From NCBI RefSeq assembly GCF_027579695.1, contig NC_083582.1, forward strand, positions 2,552,878 through 2,616,877: a stretch of DNA of 64,000 nucleotides, written 5' to 3'. Numbering within the stretch: the stretch's first letter is position 1; every line of letters starts with the position of its first letter. The notes beneath the pieces are model-generated. The model saw only the letters and a list, made by a program, of their open reading frames with translations. It did no database searches and had not been told where the DNA came from. Positions 12,476 through 27,633 of this stretch are shown one piece after another. A program made the translations under genes and the position numbers. This stretch comes from Neoarius graeffei (lineage: Eukaryota; Chordata; Actinopteri; Siluriformes; Ariidae).

Positions 12476-13288
12476 TAGAACATATTACACAGGTAAACAG
12501 GACACAGTGCAGAGCTTGGTCATAACCAAAGACTAACAATACCCATCTTAGCTTCAAAAAAGCATAATTCTTCTATTGTGATGAGAAGTGGCAAAGTAAC
12601 TGACAAAGTCATCCATGTTAAGGGCACGTGCCCTCCTGGACTCAACACTTAGAATACCCAGATGATTTAGCTTTAAGGCAGAGAAGCTGTAATCCGCGGC
12701 TAGCCTCTACAAATGACGCAAAAGATGCCACTGTTTATTAAGAACGTGCAGAAGGCATCTAGCTTCATCTAACTTATTCTGGGATAAACTGCGGTCGTGT
12801 ACTCACCGATATAGGTCAGTCTGAAAATCCATCTGGCTGAGGAGCAGCTGCCTTTTCTGTTCTTCTTCTTCTTTCCCATGTCTTCTATTGTAAATTGGAT
12901 TGCAACGCCTTGTGGTAGCTTGCATTGCGCCATCTACTGTACAGGAGGAACCTAGCAGTCACAGACTTCAATGCAACTGGCTTTTCTCGTGCGGTGCCGT
13001 AACATGTCAATCATCTGGGGGGGCACCTGGGGTAGTCAATCAGATTCCAGGGGAGGCTAGTGCTCCCCTTAAATAGGGCACGGTCACTGGGAAGACACAC
13101 AAACACATTCATTAGCAACAGGTGTAGTGATTCTGCCACTTACTTTCCCTGACTCCACCCTCCTGTCACAGACCGATGCTTGACCACGCCCCCGCTGCCA
13201 CAGCTAGAGGCAGTCATGACATGGTACCCTTAGAACCAATTAAACCCCCAGCCTTCTGATCAGTATCCTAGAGGCAGAATCCAGGACT
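12476..13288. other. Spacer between Tc1-like element and hAT, copy 2
   Basis: Duplicate of 6195-7007, differing at 12850 (G versus A at 6569). It ends with the hAT left target duplication CCAGGACT. No gene was recognised. Confidence 0.7.
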
Positions 13289-14717
13289 CAATGGCGTAGA
13301 TTTATATAGGGATGGTAGGGACATATCACAATCAATATTTGGGGAATACAAAATGGTCCCTACCAATATTTACCATTTTATTTTAATATAGCAAAAATCT
13401 ACATTTATTAATGTAATATTTCAATATACTACGCAGTGGTAGCATTAATTTAAACGTTTTGTTTATGAGAGGTTCCGAGATGTATTCGGAGCTATGACGA
13501 CCCATGCCGCTACTTCATTGGCTGCAACAGAGCGATGGTCATCAGTGGTGCCAGTCAGGCAGCCTCACGCCAAAGCAGAGGTCCATGTGCTGTGGTGCTG
13601 AAAGCAGCAACGCATCTGGCTCGTAATGGCCCGAAACTGTATAAATTTGTCATTCTGAATTTGACCACTGTTCTACTTTATAAGCTTAAGAGACAACAAT
13701 GCCATTGCCACCAAAAAAGAAACGGGACATTAGAAGTTATTTCACCACCGCGACAGTAAGTATAGTGCGCCCAGAAGTTTGATATTTAGCTGTGTCACGC
13801 AACACAATTATTGCAGCGTTCAGTGAAGGCTTAGCTAAGTGTTCTAATTCCTCCTCCCCTCCCGTGTCTTTTTGGAGTGCTAGTTTTAACTGTCTGTAGT
13901 AGCCAACAGGATAAAGCCCTGGCAGATACATGCAATAAACACGGGAAGTCATGGAAAGATGCTGACAGCTCCCGTTTTCATTAGTTAGTTAGTGCTAGTG
14001 TAGCCTGGTGGCTATAAAGCTTGCCAGTTGTTGTTGCTAATTAATGAAAACTCTGTGCATGAAATTAGACAACAGAAGAAAGATGCAAGCCTTGTGCAGG
14101 TTAAGAATCTGTGCTTTTGTCACTATAGTTTTCTTTTTGTCCAGTTTGAACTCAGTCGTAGCATAATTTCTTTTCACCTGAGCTAAATACATCATGGCAA
14201 CATGTAGGCGATATTCCAGTCCTCGTGTTTGTTAAAAATGGGTTCATGAATCTTTTTCATGAACATTTTGTTTGATTACATAGGACACAAAGAAGTGTAG
14301 CGCCAACCAGGAGGAGGTTTCGACAGAGGAAGCAGAACCTACAGGTGGTCAGGTGAGGTGTAAAGTTAAGAACAGGCATAAGTAGGTCAGCAATGACACT
14401 GAATGTGATGTAGAATAGGTCTACTAATTATATAATATTTTTGTTTTTGCATAGGATGTTCAGACATCCAGTGAAGGGGCAGGACAGATAGAAGGAGAGG
14501 TGGCTGGAGCTTCAGGGCTCCAGGTGAGGTTTTGGTTCTCTGATGTGACATATATGGAATATACTAACAAATGATCTTAGTAAATATGCCATTTGAAGTG
14601 TTAGTCTTTATTAAGTATGAGTGTGGTTGTGTACACGTGATGTATGATCAAGTTATTGGGGCGGGGGGAGTAAGCTGTAATGTCCCTACCAAAGCTTAGA
14701 CCAAACCTACGCCCTTG
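13289..14717 (+). mobile_element. hAT transposon, internally deleted derivative (copy 2)
   Basis: Duplicate of 7008-8436 with the same internal deletion and the same loss of the right target duplication. Both terminal inverted repeats are still present. Confidence 0.9.
13699..14523 (+). pseudogene. hAT transposase 5' exons 1-3 without catalytic exon (copy 2)
   Basis: Exons at 13699-13755, 14284-14352 and 14455-14523, as in copy 1. The catalytic exon is deleted. Confidence 0.75.
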
Positions 14718-14786
14718 CTTAGAATACCCAGATGATTTAGCTTTAGTCAGTCAGTAACTGTTACACAGTTACTGACTGTTAACAGT
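14718..14786. other. Rearrangement junction with templated 28-mer and fold-back (copy 2)
   Basis: Same junction as 8437-8505: the copied 28-bp fragment, the 13-bp hairpin arms at 14748-14760 and 14766-14778, then satellite. Its presence in both copies shows the junction predates the 6.28-kb duplication. Confidence 0.85.
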
Positions 14787-17700
14787 TACACAGACACAGT
14801 TACTGACACACTGAGTCAGTTACACAGTTACTCAGTTACGGACACACTGAGTCAGTTACACAGTCACACAGTTACTGACACACTGAGTCAGTTACACAGT
14901 CACACAGTCACTAACACACTGAGTCAGTTACACAGACACACAGTTACTGACAGACTGAGTCAGTTACACAGTTACTCAGTTACTGACACACTGAGTCAGT
15001 TACACAGTCACACAGTTACTGACACACTGAGACAGTTACACAGTCACACAGTTACTCAGTTACTGACACACTGAGTCAGTTACACAGTCACTGACACACT
15101 GAGTCAGTTACACAGTCACTGACACACTGAGTCAGTTACACAGTCACTGACACACTGAGTCAGTTACACAGTTACTGACACACTGAGTCAGTTACACAGA
15201 AACACAGTTACTGACACACTGAGTCAGTTACACAGTCACACAGTTACTCAGTTACTGACACACTGAGTCAGTTACACAGTCACTGACACACTGAGTCAGT
15301 TACACAGTCACACAGTTACTGACACACTGAGTCAGTTACACAGTCACACAGTTACCGACACACTGAGTCAGTTACACAGACACACAGTTACTGACACACT
15401 GAGTCAGTTACACAGTCACACAGTTACACAGTCACTGACACACTGAGTCAGTTACACAGACACACAGCTACTGACACACTGAGTCAGTTACACAGTCACA
15501 CAGTTACACAGTCACTGACACACTGAGTCAGTTACACAGTCACTGACACACTGAGTCAGTTACACAGTCACTGACACACTGAGTCAGTTACACAGTCACT
15601 GACACACTGAGTCAGTTACACAGTCACACAGTTACTGACACACTGAGTCAGTTACACAGTCACTCAGTTACTGACACACTGAGTCAGTTACACAGTCACA
15701 CAGTTACTGACAAACTGAGTCAGTTACACAGTCAGTAGCACACTGGGTCTGTTACACAGTCACACAGTTACTGACACACTGAGTCAGTTACACAGTCACT
15801 CAGTTACTGACACACTGAGTCAGTTACACAGTCACTCAGTTACTGACACACTGAGTCAGTTACACAGTCACAGACACACTGAGTCAGTTACACAGTTACA
15901 CAGTCACTGACACACTGAGTCAGTTACACAGTCACTGACACACTGAGTCAGTTGCACAGTCACACAGTTACTGACACACTGAGTCAGTTACACAGTCACA
16001 CAGTTACTGACACACTGAGTCAGTTACACAGTCACTCAGTTACTGACACACTGAGTAAGTTACACAGTCACACAGTTACTGACACACTGAGTCAGTTACA
16101 CAGTCACACAGTTACTCAGTTACTGACACACTGAGTCAGTTACACAGTCACTGACACACTGAGTCAGTTACACAGTTACTGACACACTGAGTCAGTTACA
16201 CAGAAACACAGTTACTGACACACTGAGTCAGTTACACAGTCACAAAGTTACTCAGTTACTGACACACTGAGTCAGTAACACAGACACACAGTTACTGACA
16301 CACTGAGTCAGTTACACAGTCACACAGTTACTCAGTTACTGACACACTGAGTCAGTTACACAGTCACTGACACACTGAGTCAGTTGCACAGTCACACAGT
16401 GACTAACACACTGAGTCAGTTACACAGTCACACAGTCACTAACACACTGAGTCAGTTACACAGACAGTTACTGACACACTGAGTCAGTTACACAGTTACT
16501 CAGTTACTGACACACTGAGTCAGTTACACAGTCACACAGTTACTGACACACTGAGTCAGTTACACAGTCACACAGTCACTAACACACTGAGTCAGTTACA
16601 CAGACACACAGTTACTGACAGACTGAGTCAGTTACACAGTTACTCAGATACTGACACACTGAGTCAGTTACACAGTCACTGACACACTGAGTCAGTTACA
16701 CAGTCACACAGTTACTGACACACTGAGTCAGTTACACAGTTACTCAGTTACTGACACACTGAATCAGTCACACAGTCACACAGTTACTGACACACTGAGT
16801 CAGTCACACAGTCACTGACACACTGAGTCAGTTACACAGTCACTGACACACTGAGTCAGTTACACCGTCACTGACACACTGAGTCAGTTATACAGTCACT
16901 GACACACTGAGTCAGTTACACAGTCACTGACACACTGAGTCAGTTACACAGTCACTGACACACTGAGTCAGTTACACAGTCAGACACACTGAGTCAGTTA
17001 CTCAGTTACTGACAGTCAGTTACTCAGTTACTAACACACTGAGTCAGTTACACAGTCACACACACTGAGTCAGTTACACAGTCACACACACTGAGTCAGT
17101 TACACAGTCACTGACACACTGAGTGAGTCACACAGTCACTGACACACCGAGTGAGTCACACAGTCACTGACACACCGAGTCAGTTACACAGTCACTGACA
17201 CACTGAGTCAGTTACACAGTCACTGACACACTGAGTCAGTTACACAGTCACTGACACACTGAGTCAGTTACACAGTCACTGACACACTGAGTCAGTTACA
17301 CAGTCACTGACACACTGAGTCAGTTACACAGTCACTGACACACTGAGTCAGTCACACAGTCACTGACACACTGAGTCAGTCACACAGTCACTGACACACT
17401 GAGTCAGTTACACAGTCACTGACACACTGAGTCAGTTACACAGTCACTGACACACTGAGTCAGTTACACAGTCACTGACACACTGAGTCAGTTACACAGT
17501 CACTGACACACTGAGTCAGTTACACAGTCACTGACACACAGAGTCAGTTACTCAGTTACTGATAGAGTCAGTTACTCAGTTACTAACACACTGAGTCAGT
17601 TACACAGTCACTGACACACTGAGTCAGTTACACAGTCACTGACACACTGAGTGAGTCACACAGTTACTGACACACTGAGTGAGTCACACAGTTACTGACA

Positions 17701-20700
17701 CACTGAGTGAGTCACACAGTCACTGACACACCGAGTCAGTTACACAGTCACTGACACACTGAGTCAGTTACACAGTCACTGACACACTGAGTCAGTTACA
17801 CAGTCACTGACACACTGAGTCAGTTACACAGTCACTGACACACTGAGTCAGTTACACAGTCACTGACACACTGAGTCAGTTACACAGTCACTGACACACT
17901 GAGTCAGTTACACAGTCACACATTTACTGACACACTGAGTGAGTTACACAGTCAGTAACACACTGGGTCAGTTACACAGTCACACAGTTACTCAGTTACT
18001 GACACACTGAGTCAGTTACACAGTTACACATTCACTAACACACTAACACACTGAGTCAGTTACACAGTCTCTAACACACTGAGTCAGTTACACAGTCACT
18101 AACACACTGAGTCAGTTACACAGTCACTAACACAGAGTCAGTTACACAGTCACTGACACACTGAGTCAGTTGCACAGTCACTGACACACTGAGTCAGTTG
18201 CACAGTCACTGACACACTGAGTCAGTTGCACAGTCACTGACACACTGAGTCAGTTACACAGTCACACAGTTACTGACACACTGAGTCAGTTACACAGTCA
18301 GTAGCATACTGGGTCTGTTACACAATCACACAGTTACTGACACACTGAGTCAGTTACACAGTCACACAGTTACTGACACACTGAGTCAGTTACACAGTCA
18401 ATGACACACTGAGTCAGTTACACAGTCACTCATTTACTGACACACTGAGTCAGTTACACAGTCACTCAGTTACTGACACACTGAGTCAGTTACACAGTCA
18501 CACAGTTACTCAGTTACTGACACACTGAGTCAGTTACACAGTCACTGACACACTGAGTCAGTTGCACAGTCACACAGTTACTGACACACTGAGTCAGTTA
18601 CACAGTCACACAGTCACTAACACACTGAGTCAGTTACACAGACACACAGTTACTGACAGACTGAGTCAGTTACACAGTTACTCAGATACTGACACACTGA
18701 GTCAGTTACACAGTCACTGACACACTGAGTCAGTTACACAGTCACACAGTTACTGACACACTGAGTCAGTTACAGTCACACAGTCACTGACACACTGAGT
18801 CAGTTACACAGTCACTGACACACTGAGTCAGTTACACAGTCACTGACACACTGAGTCAGTTACACAATCACTGACACACTGAGTCAGTTACTCAGTTACT
18901 AACACACTGAGTCAGTTACACAGTCACACACACACTGAGTCAGTTACTCAGTTACTAACACACTGAGTCAGTCACACAGTCACTGACACACTGAGTCAGT
19001 TACACAGTCACTGACACACTGAGTCAGTTACACAGTCACTGACACACTGAGTCAGTTACTCAGTTACTGACACACTGAGTCAGTCACACAGTCACTGACA
19101 CACTGAGTCAGTTACACAGTCAGACACACTGAGTCAGTTACACAATCACTGACACACTGAGTCAGTTACTCAGTTACTAACACACTGAGTCAGTTACACA
19201 GTCACACACACACTGAGTCAGTTACAGTCACACAGTTACCGACACACTGAGTCAGTTACACAGTCAAACAGTTACTAACACACTGAGTCAGTTACACAGA
19301 CACACAGTTACTGACACACTGAGTCAGTTACACAGTCACACAGTCACACAGTGACTAACACACTGAGTCAGTTACACAGTCACACAGTCACTAACACACT
19401 GAGTCAGTTACACAGACACAGTTACTGACAGACTGCGTCAGTTACACAGTTACTGACACACTGAGTCAGTTACACAGTCACTGACACACTGAGTCAGTTA
19501 CACAGTCACTGACACACTGAGTCAGTTACACAGTCACTGACACACTGAGTCAGTTACACAGTCACTGACACACTGAGTCAGTTACAGTCACTGACACACT
19601 GAGTCAGTTACACAGTCACTGACACACTGAGTCAGTTACACAGTCACTGACACACTGAGTCAGTTACACAGTCACTGACACACTGAGTCAGTTACACAGT
19701 CACTGATACACTGAGTCAGTTGCACAGTCACTGACACACTGAGTCAGTTGCACAGTCACTGACACACTGAGTCAGTTACACAGTCAGTAACACACTGGGT
19801 CAGTTACACAGTCACACAGTTACTCAGTTACTGACACACTGAGTCAGCTACACAGTCACTGACACACTGAGTCAGTTACACAGTTACTGACACACTGAGT
19901 CAGTTACACAGACACACAGTTCCTGACACACTGAGTCAGTTACACAGTCACACAGTTACTCAGTTACTGACACACTGAGTCAGTTACACAGTCACTGACA
20001 CACTGAGTCAGTTACACAGTCACACAGTTACACAGTCACTGACACACTGAGTCAGTTACACAGTCACTGACACACTGAGTCAGTTACAAAGTCACACAGT
20101 TACACAGTCACTGACACACTGAGTCAGTTACACAGTCACTGACACACTGAGTCACTTACACAGTCACTGACACACTGAGTCAGTTACACAGTCACTGACA
20201 CTGAGTCAGTTACACAGTCAGTAACACACTGGGTCAGTTACACAGTCAGTAACACACTGGGTCAGTTACACAGTCACACAGTTACTCAGTTACTGACACA
20301 CTGAGTCAGTTACACAGTCACTGACACACTGAGTCAGTTACACAGTTACTGACACACTGAGTCAGTTACACAGTCACACAGTTACTCAGTTACTGACACA
20401 CTGAGTCAGTTACACAGTCACTGACACACTGAGTCAGTTACACAGTCACTGACACACTGAGTCAGTTACACAGTCACACAGTTACTGACACACTGAGTCA
20501 GTTACACAGACACACAGTCACTGACACACTGAGTCAGTTACACAGTCAAACAGTTACTGACACACTGAGTCAGTTACACAGTCAGTAGCATACTGGGTCT
20601 GTTACACAATCACACAGTCACTGACACACTGAGTCAGTTACACAGTCACTGACACACTGAGTCAGTTACACAGTCACTGACACACTGAGTCAGTTACACA

Positions 20701-23700
20701 GTCACTGACACACTGAGTCAGTTACACAGTCACTGACACACTGAGTCAGTTACACAGTCACTGACACACTGAGTCAGTTACACAGTCACTGACACACTGA
20801 GTCAGTTACACAGTCACTGACACACTGAGTCAGTTACACAGTCACTGACACACTGAGTCAGTTACACAGTCACTGACACACTGAGTCAGTTACACAGTCA
20901 CTGACACACTGAGTCAGTTACACAGTCACTGACACACTGAGTCAGTTACACAGTCACTGACACACTGAGTCAGTTACACAGTCACTGACACACTGAGTCA
21001 GTTACACAGTCACTGACACACTGAGTCAGTTACACAGTCACTGACACACTGAGTCAGTTACACAGTCACTGACACACTGAGTCAGTTACACAGTCACTGA
21101 CACACTGAGTCAGTTACACAGTCACTGACACACTGAGTCAGTTACACAGTCACTGACACACTGAGTCAGTTACACAGTCACTGACACACTGAGTCAGTTA
21201 CACAGTCACTGACACACTGAGTCAGTTACACAGTCACTGACACACTGAGTCAGTTACACAGTCACTGACACACTGAGTCAGTTACACAGTCACTGACACA
21301 CTGAGTCAGTTACACAGTCACTGACACACTGAGTCAGTTACACAGTCACTGACACACTGAGTCAGTTACACAGTCACTGACACACTGAGTCAGTTACACA
21401 GTCACTGACACACTGAGTCAGTTACACAGTCACTGACACACTGAGTCAGTTACACAGTCACTGACACACTGAGTCAGTTACACAGTCACTGACACACTGA
21501 GTCAGTTACACAGTCACTGACACACTGAGTCAGTTACACAGTCACTGACACACTGAGTCAGTTACACAGTCACTGACACACTGAGTCAGTTACACAGTCA
21601 CTGACACACTGAGTCAGTTACACAGTCACTGACACACTGAGTCAGTTACACAGTCACTGACACACTGAGTCAGTTACACAGTCACTGACACACTGAGTCA
21701 GTTACACAGTCACTGACACACTGAGTCAGTTACACAGTCACTGACACACTGAGTCAGTTACACAGTCACTGACACACTGAGTCAGTTACACAGTCACTGA
21801 CACACTGAGTCAGTTACACAGTCACTGACACACTGAGTCAGTTACACAGTCACTGACACACTGAGTCAGTTACACAGTCACTGACACACTGAGTCAGTTA
21901 CACAGTCACTGACACACTGAGTCAGTTACACAGTCACTGACACACTGAGTCAGTTACACAGTCACTGACACACTGAGTCAGTTACACAGTCACTGACACA
22001 CTGAGTCAGTTACACAGTCACTGACACACTGAGTCAGTTACACAGTCACTGACACACTGAGTCAGTTACACAGTCACTGACACACTGAGTCAGTTACACA
22101 GTCACTGACACACTGAGTCAGTTACACAGTCACTGACACACTGAGTCAGTTACACAGTCACTGACACACTGAGTCAGTTACACAGTCACTGACACACTGA
22201 GTCAGTTACACAGTCACTGACACACTGAGTCAGTTACACAGTCACTGACACACTGAGTCAGTTACACAGTCACTGACACACTGAGTCAGTTACACAGTCA
22301 CTGACACACTGAGTCAGTTACACAGTCACTGACACACTGAGTCAGTTACACAGTCACTGACACACTGAGTCAGTTACACAGTCACTGACACACTGAGTCA
22401 GTTACACAGTCACTGACACACTGAGTCAGTTACACAGTCACTGACACACTGAGTCAGTTACACAGTCACTGACACACTGAGTCAGTTACACAGTCACTGA
22501 CACACTGAGTCAGTTACACAGTCACTGACACACTGAGTCAGTTACACAGTCACTGACACACTGAGTCAGTTACACAGTCACTGACACACTGAGTCAGTTA
22601 CACAGTCACTGACACACTGAGTCAGTTACACAGTCACTGACACACTGAGTCAGTTACACAGTCACTGACACACTGAGTCAGTTACACAGTCACTGACACA
22701 CTGAGTCAGTTACACAGTCACTGACACACTGAGTCAGTTACACAGTCACTGACACACTGAGTCAGTTACACAGTCACTGACACACTGAGTCAGTTACACA
22801 GTCACACAGTTACTGACACACTGAGTCAGTTACACAGTCACTCAGTTACTGACACACTGAGTCAGTTACACAGTCACACAGTTACTGACACACTGAGTCA
22901 GTTACACAGTCAGTAGCATACTGGGTCTGTTACACAATCACACAGTTACTGACACACTGAGTCAGTTACACAGTCACACAGTTACTGACACACTGAGTCA
23001 GTTACACAGTCAATGACACACTGAGTCAGTTACACAGTCACTCAGTTACTGACACACTGAGTCAGTTACACAGTCACACAGTTACTGACACACTGAGTCA
23101 GTTACACAGACACACAGTTACTGACACACTGAGTCAGTTCCACAGTCACACAGTTACTCAGTTACTGACACACTGAGTCAGTGACACAGTCACTGACACA
23201 CTGAGTCAGTTGCACAGTCACACAGTCACTAACACACTGAGTCAGTTACACAGACACAGTTACTGACAGACTGCGTCAGTTACACAGTTACTCAGTTACT
23301 GACACACTGAGTCAGTTACACAGTCACAGACACACTGAGTCAGTTACACAGTCACTGACACACTGAGTCAGTTACACAGTCACACAGTTACTGACACACT
23401 GAGTCAGTTACACAGTTACTCAGTTACTGACACTCTGAGTCAGTTACAGTCACTCAGTTACTGACACACTGAGTCAGTTACACAGTCACACAGTTACTCA
23501 GTTACTGACACACTGAGTCAGTCACACAGTTACTGACACACTGAGTCAGGTACACAGTCACTGACACACTGAGTCAGTCACACAGTCACTGACACACTGA
23601 GTCAGTCACACAGTCACTGACACTGAGTCAGTCACACAGTCACTGACACACTGAGTCAGTCACACAGTCACTGACACACTGAGTCAGTCACACAGTCACT

Positions 23701-25079
23701 GACACACTGAGTCAGTCACACAGTCACTGACACACTGAGTCAGTCACACAGTCACTGACACACTGAGTCAGTCACACAGTCACTGACACACTGAGTCAGT
23801 CGCTCAGTCACTGACACACTGAGTCAGTCGCTCAGTCACTGACACACTGAGTCAGTCGCTCAGTCACTGACACACTGAGTCAGTTACACAGTCACTGACA
23901 CACTGAGTCAGTTACACAGTCACTGACACACTGAGTCAGTTACACAGTCACTGACACACTGAGTCAGTTACACAGTCACTGACACACTGAGTCAGTTACA
24001 CAGTCACTGACACACTGAGTCAGTTACACAGTCACTGACACACTGAGTCAGTTACACAGTCACTGACACACTGAGTCAGTTACACAGTCACACATTTACT
24101 GACACACTGAGTCAGTTACACAGTCAGTAACACACTCGGTCAGTTACACAGTCACACAGTTACACAGTCACTAACACACTGAGTCAGTTACACAGTCACT
24201 AACACACTGAGTCAGTTACACAGTCACTAACACACTGAGTCAGTTACACAGTCACTGACACACTGAGTCAGTTACACAGTCACTGACACACTGAGTCAGT
24301 TACACAGTCACTGACACACTGAGTCAGTTACACAGTCACTGACACACTGAGTCAGTTACACAGTCACTGACACACTGAGTCAGTTACACAGTCACTGACA
24401 CACTGAGTCAGTTACACAGTCACTGACACACTGAGTCAGTTACACAGTCACTGACACACTGAGTCAGTTACACAGTCACTGACACACTGAGTCAGTTACA
24501 CAGTCACTGACACACTGAGTCAGTTACACAGTCACACATTTACTGACACACTGAGTCAGTTACACAGTCAGTAACACACTCGGTCAGTTACACAGTCACA
24601 CAGTTACACAGTCACTAACACACTGAGTCAGTTACACAGTCACTAACACACTGAGTCAGTTACACAGTCACTAACACACTGAGTCAGTTACACAGTCACT
24701 AACACACTGAGTCAGTTACACAGTCACTAACACACTGAGTCAGTTACACAGTCACTAACACACTGAGTCAGTTACACAGTCACACAGTTACTGACACACT
24801 GAGTCAGTTACACAGTCACAGACACACTGAGTCAGTTACACAGTCACAGACACACTGAGTCAGTTACACAGTCACACAGTTACTGACACACTGAGTCAGT
24901 TACACAGTTGCACAGTCACTAACACACTGAGTCAGTTACACAGACACACACTTACTGACACACTGAGTCAGTTACACAGTCACACAGTTACTCAGTTACT
25001 GACACACTGAGTCAGTTACGCAGTGACACAGTTACTCAGTTACTGACACACTGAGTCAGTTACACAGTCACTCACACAC
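14746..25079. repeat. 28-bp satellite array C (largest)
   Basis: About 10.3 kb of the same satellite. The part at about 20,610-22,800 is a run of roughly 78 near-identical 28-bp units, much more uniform than the edges, which fits recent expansion or unequal exchange in the middle of the array. Marker variants such as GTCAGTAGCATACTGGG recur at about 18300, 20580 and 22910, pointing to larger repeat blocks of about 2.3 kb. The right end (24,080-25,079) carries the same ordered variants as the ends of arrays A and B. Confidence 0.96.
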
Positions 25080-25217
25080 GGGTACATATAGTCAGTTGTT
25101 CACACAGCCAGTAGTCCATCAAACCATCAACTTTCCACAAAAAAATAGATAAATAAATAGCCAATTACCAATTTGACATGACATACCGTATGAAGACGAC
25201 CAAGATTTAACTAAGTA

Positions 25218-26820
25218 CAACCCCGATTCCAAAAAAGTTGGGACAAAGTACAAATTGTAAATAAAAACGGAATGCAATGATGTGGAAGTTTCAAAATTCC
25301 ATATTTTATTCAGAATAGAACATAGATGACATATCAAATGTTTAAACTGAGAAAATGTATCATTTAAAGAGAAAAATTAGGTGATTTTAAATTTCACGAC
25401 AACAACACCTCAAAAAAGTTGGGACAAGGCCATGTTTCCCACTGTGAGACATCCCCTTTTCTCTTTACAACAGTCTGTAAACGTCTGGGGACTGAGGAGA
25501 CAAGTTGCTCAAGTTTAGGGATAGGAATGTTAACCCATTCTTGTCTAATGTAGGATTCTAGTTGCTCAACTGTCTTAGGTCTTTTTTTGTCGTATCTTCC
25601 GTTTTATGATGCACCAAATGTTTTCTATGGGTGAAAGATCTGGACTGCAGGCTGGCCAGTTCAGTACCCGGACCCTTCTTCTACGCAGCCATGATGCTGT
25701 AATTGATGCAGTATGTGGTTTGGCATTGTCATGTTGGAAAATGCAAGGTCTTCCCTGAAAGAGACGTCGTCTGGATGGGAGCGTATGTTGCTCTAGAACC
25801 TGGATATACCTTTCAGCATTGATGGTGTCTTTCCAGATGTGTAAGCTGCCCATGCCACACGCACTAATGCAACCCCATACCATCAGAGATGCAGGCTTCT
25901 GAACTGAGCGCTGATAACAACTCGGGTCGTCCTTCTCCTCTTTAGTCCGAATGACACGGCGTCCCTGATTTCCATAAAGAACTTCAAATTTTGATTCGTC
26001 TGACCACAGAACAGTTTTCCACTTTGCCACAGTCCATTTTAAATGAGCCTTGGCCCAGAGAAGACGTCTGCGCTTCTGGATCATGTTTAGATACGGCTTC
26101 TTCTTTGAACTATAGAGTTTTAGCTGGCAACGGTGGATGGCACGGTGAATTGCGTTCAGAGAAATGTTCTCTGGAAATATTCCTTAGCCCATTTTGTGAT
26201 TTCCAATACAGAAGCATGCCTGTATGTGATGCAGTGCCGTCTAAGGGCCCGAAGATCACGGGCACCCAGTATGGTTTTCCGGCCTTGACCCTTACGCACA
26301 GAGATTCTTCCAGATTCTCTGAATCTTTTGATGATATTATGCACTGTAGATGATGATATGTTCAAACTCTTTGCAATTTTACACTGTCGAACTCCTTTCT
26401 GATATTGCTCCACTATTTGTCGGCGCAGAATTAGGGGGATTGGTGATCCTCTTCCCATCTTTACTTCTGAGAGCCGCTGCCACTCCAAGATGCTCTTTTT
26501 ATACCCAATCATGTTAATGACCTATTGCCAATTGACCGAATGAGTTGCAATTTGGTCCTCCAGCTGTTCCTTTTTTGTACCTTTAACTTTTCCAGCCTCT
26601 TATTGCCCCTGTCCCAACTTTTTTGAGATGTGTTGCGGTCATGAAATTTCAAATGAGCCAATATTTGGCATGAAATTTCAAGATGTCTCGCTTTCGACAT
26701 TTGATATGTTGTCTATGTTCTATTGTGAATACAATATCAGTTTTTGAGATTTGTAAATTATTGCATTCCATTTTGATTTACAATTTGTACTTTGTCCCAA
26801 CTTTTTTGGAATCAGGGTTG
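25218..26820 (-). mobile_element. Tc1-like DNA transposon, copy 3
   Basis: Same element as copies 1 and 2 with TA at both ends. It is 1,603 bp because of a 2-bp deletion near 25405 in the left inverted end, and it carries a few substitutions. The flanking sequence is shared with the other copies. Confidence 0.93.
25575..26512 (-). pseudogene. Tc1-like transposase, frameshifted (copy 3)
   Basis: Pieces at 26156-26512 and 25575-26084 on the minus strand. The catalytic Asp, Asp and Glu are all present, with the same interruption between the pieces as in the other two copies. Confidence 0.92.
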
Positions 26821-26822
26821 TA

Positions 26823-27633
26823 GAACATACTACACAGGTAAACAGGACACAGTGCAGAGCTTGGTCATAACCAAAGACTAACAATACCCATCTTAGCTTC
26901 AAAAAAGCATAATTCTTCTATTGTGATGAGAAGTGGCAAAGTAACTGACAAAGTCATCCATGTTAAGGGCACGTGCCCTCCTGGACTCAACACTTAGAAT
27001 ACCCAGATGATTTAGCTTTAAGGCAGAGAAGCTGTAATCCGCGGCTAGCCTCTACAAATGACGCAAAAGATGCCACTGTTTATTAAGAACGTGCAGAAGG
27101 CATCTAGCTTCATCTAACTTATTCTGGGATAAACTGCGGTCGTGTACTCACCGATATAGGTCAGTCTGAAAATCCATCTGGCTGAGGAGCAGCTGCCCTT
27201 TCTGTTCTTCTTCTTCTTTCCCATGTCTTCTATTGTAAATTGGATTGCAACGCCTTGTGGTAGCTTGCATTGCGCCATCTACTGTACAGGAGGAACCTAG
27301 CAGTCACAGACTTCAATGCAACTGGCTTTTCTCGTGCGGTGCCGTAACATGTCAATCATCTGGGGGGGCACCTGGGGTAGTCAATCAGATTCCAGGGGAG
27401 GCTAGTGCTCCCCTTAAATAGGGCACGGTCACTGGGAAGACACACAAACACATTCATTAGCAACAGGTGTAGTGATTCTGCCACTTACTTTCCCTGACTC
27501 CACCCTCCTGTCACAGACCGATGCTTGACCACGCCCCCGCTGCCACAGCTAGAGGCAGTCATGACATGGTACCCTTAGAACCAATTAAACCCCCAGCCTT
27601 CTGATCAGTATCCTAGAGGCAGAATCCAGGACT
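26823..27633. other. Spacer upstream of the full-length hAT, copy 3
   Basis: Third copy of the spacer, ending with target duplication CCAGGACT at 27626-27633. The 28-bp fragment copied into junctions 1 and 2 is present here as well. No gene was recognised. Confidence 0.7.

Noticed and set aside
15952-16134. Histidine/threonine-rich open frame in the 28-bp satellite
   Set aside because: It is only the satellite read in one frame where chance variants removed stops; no initiation or splice context.
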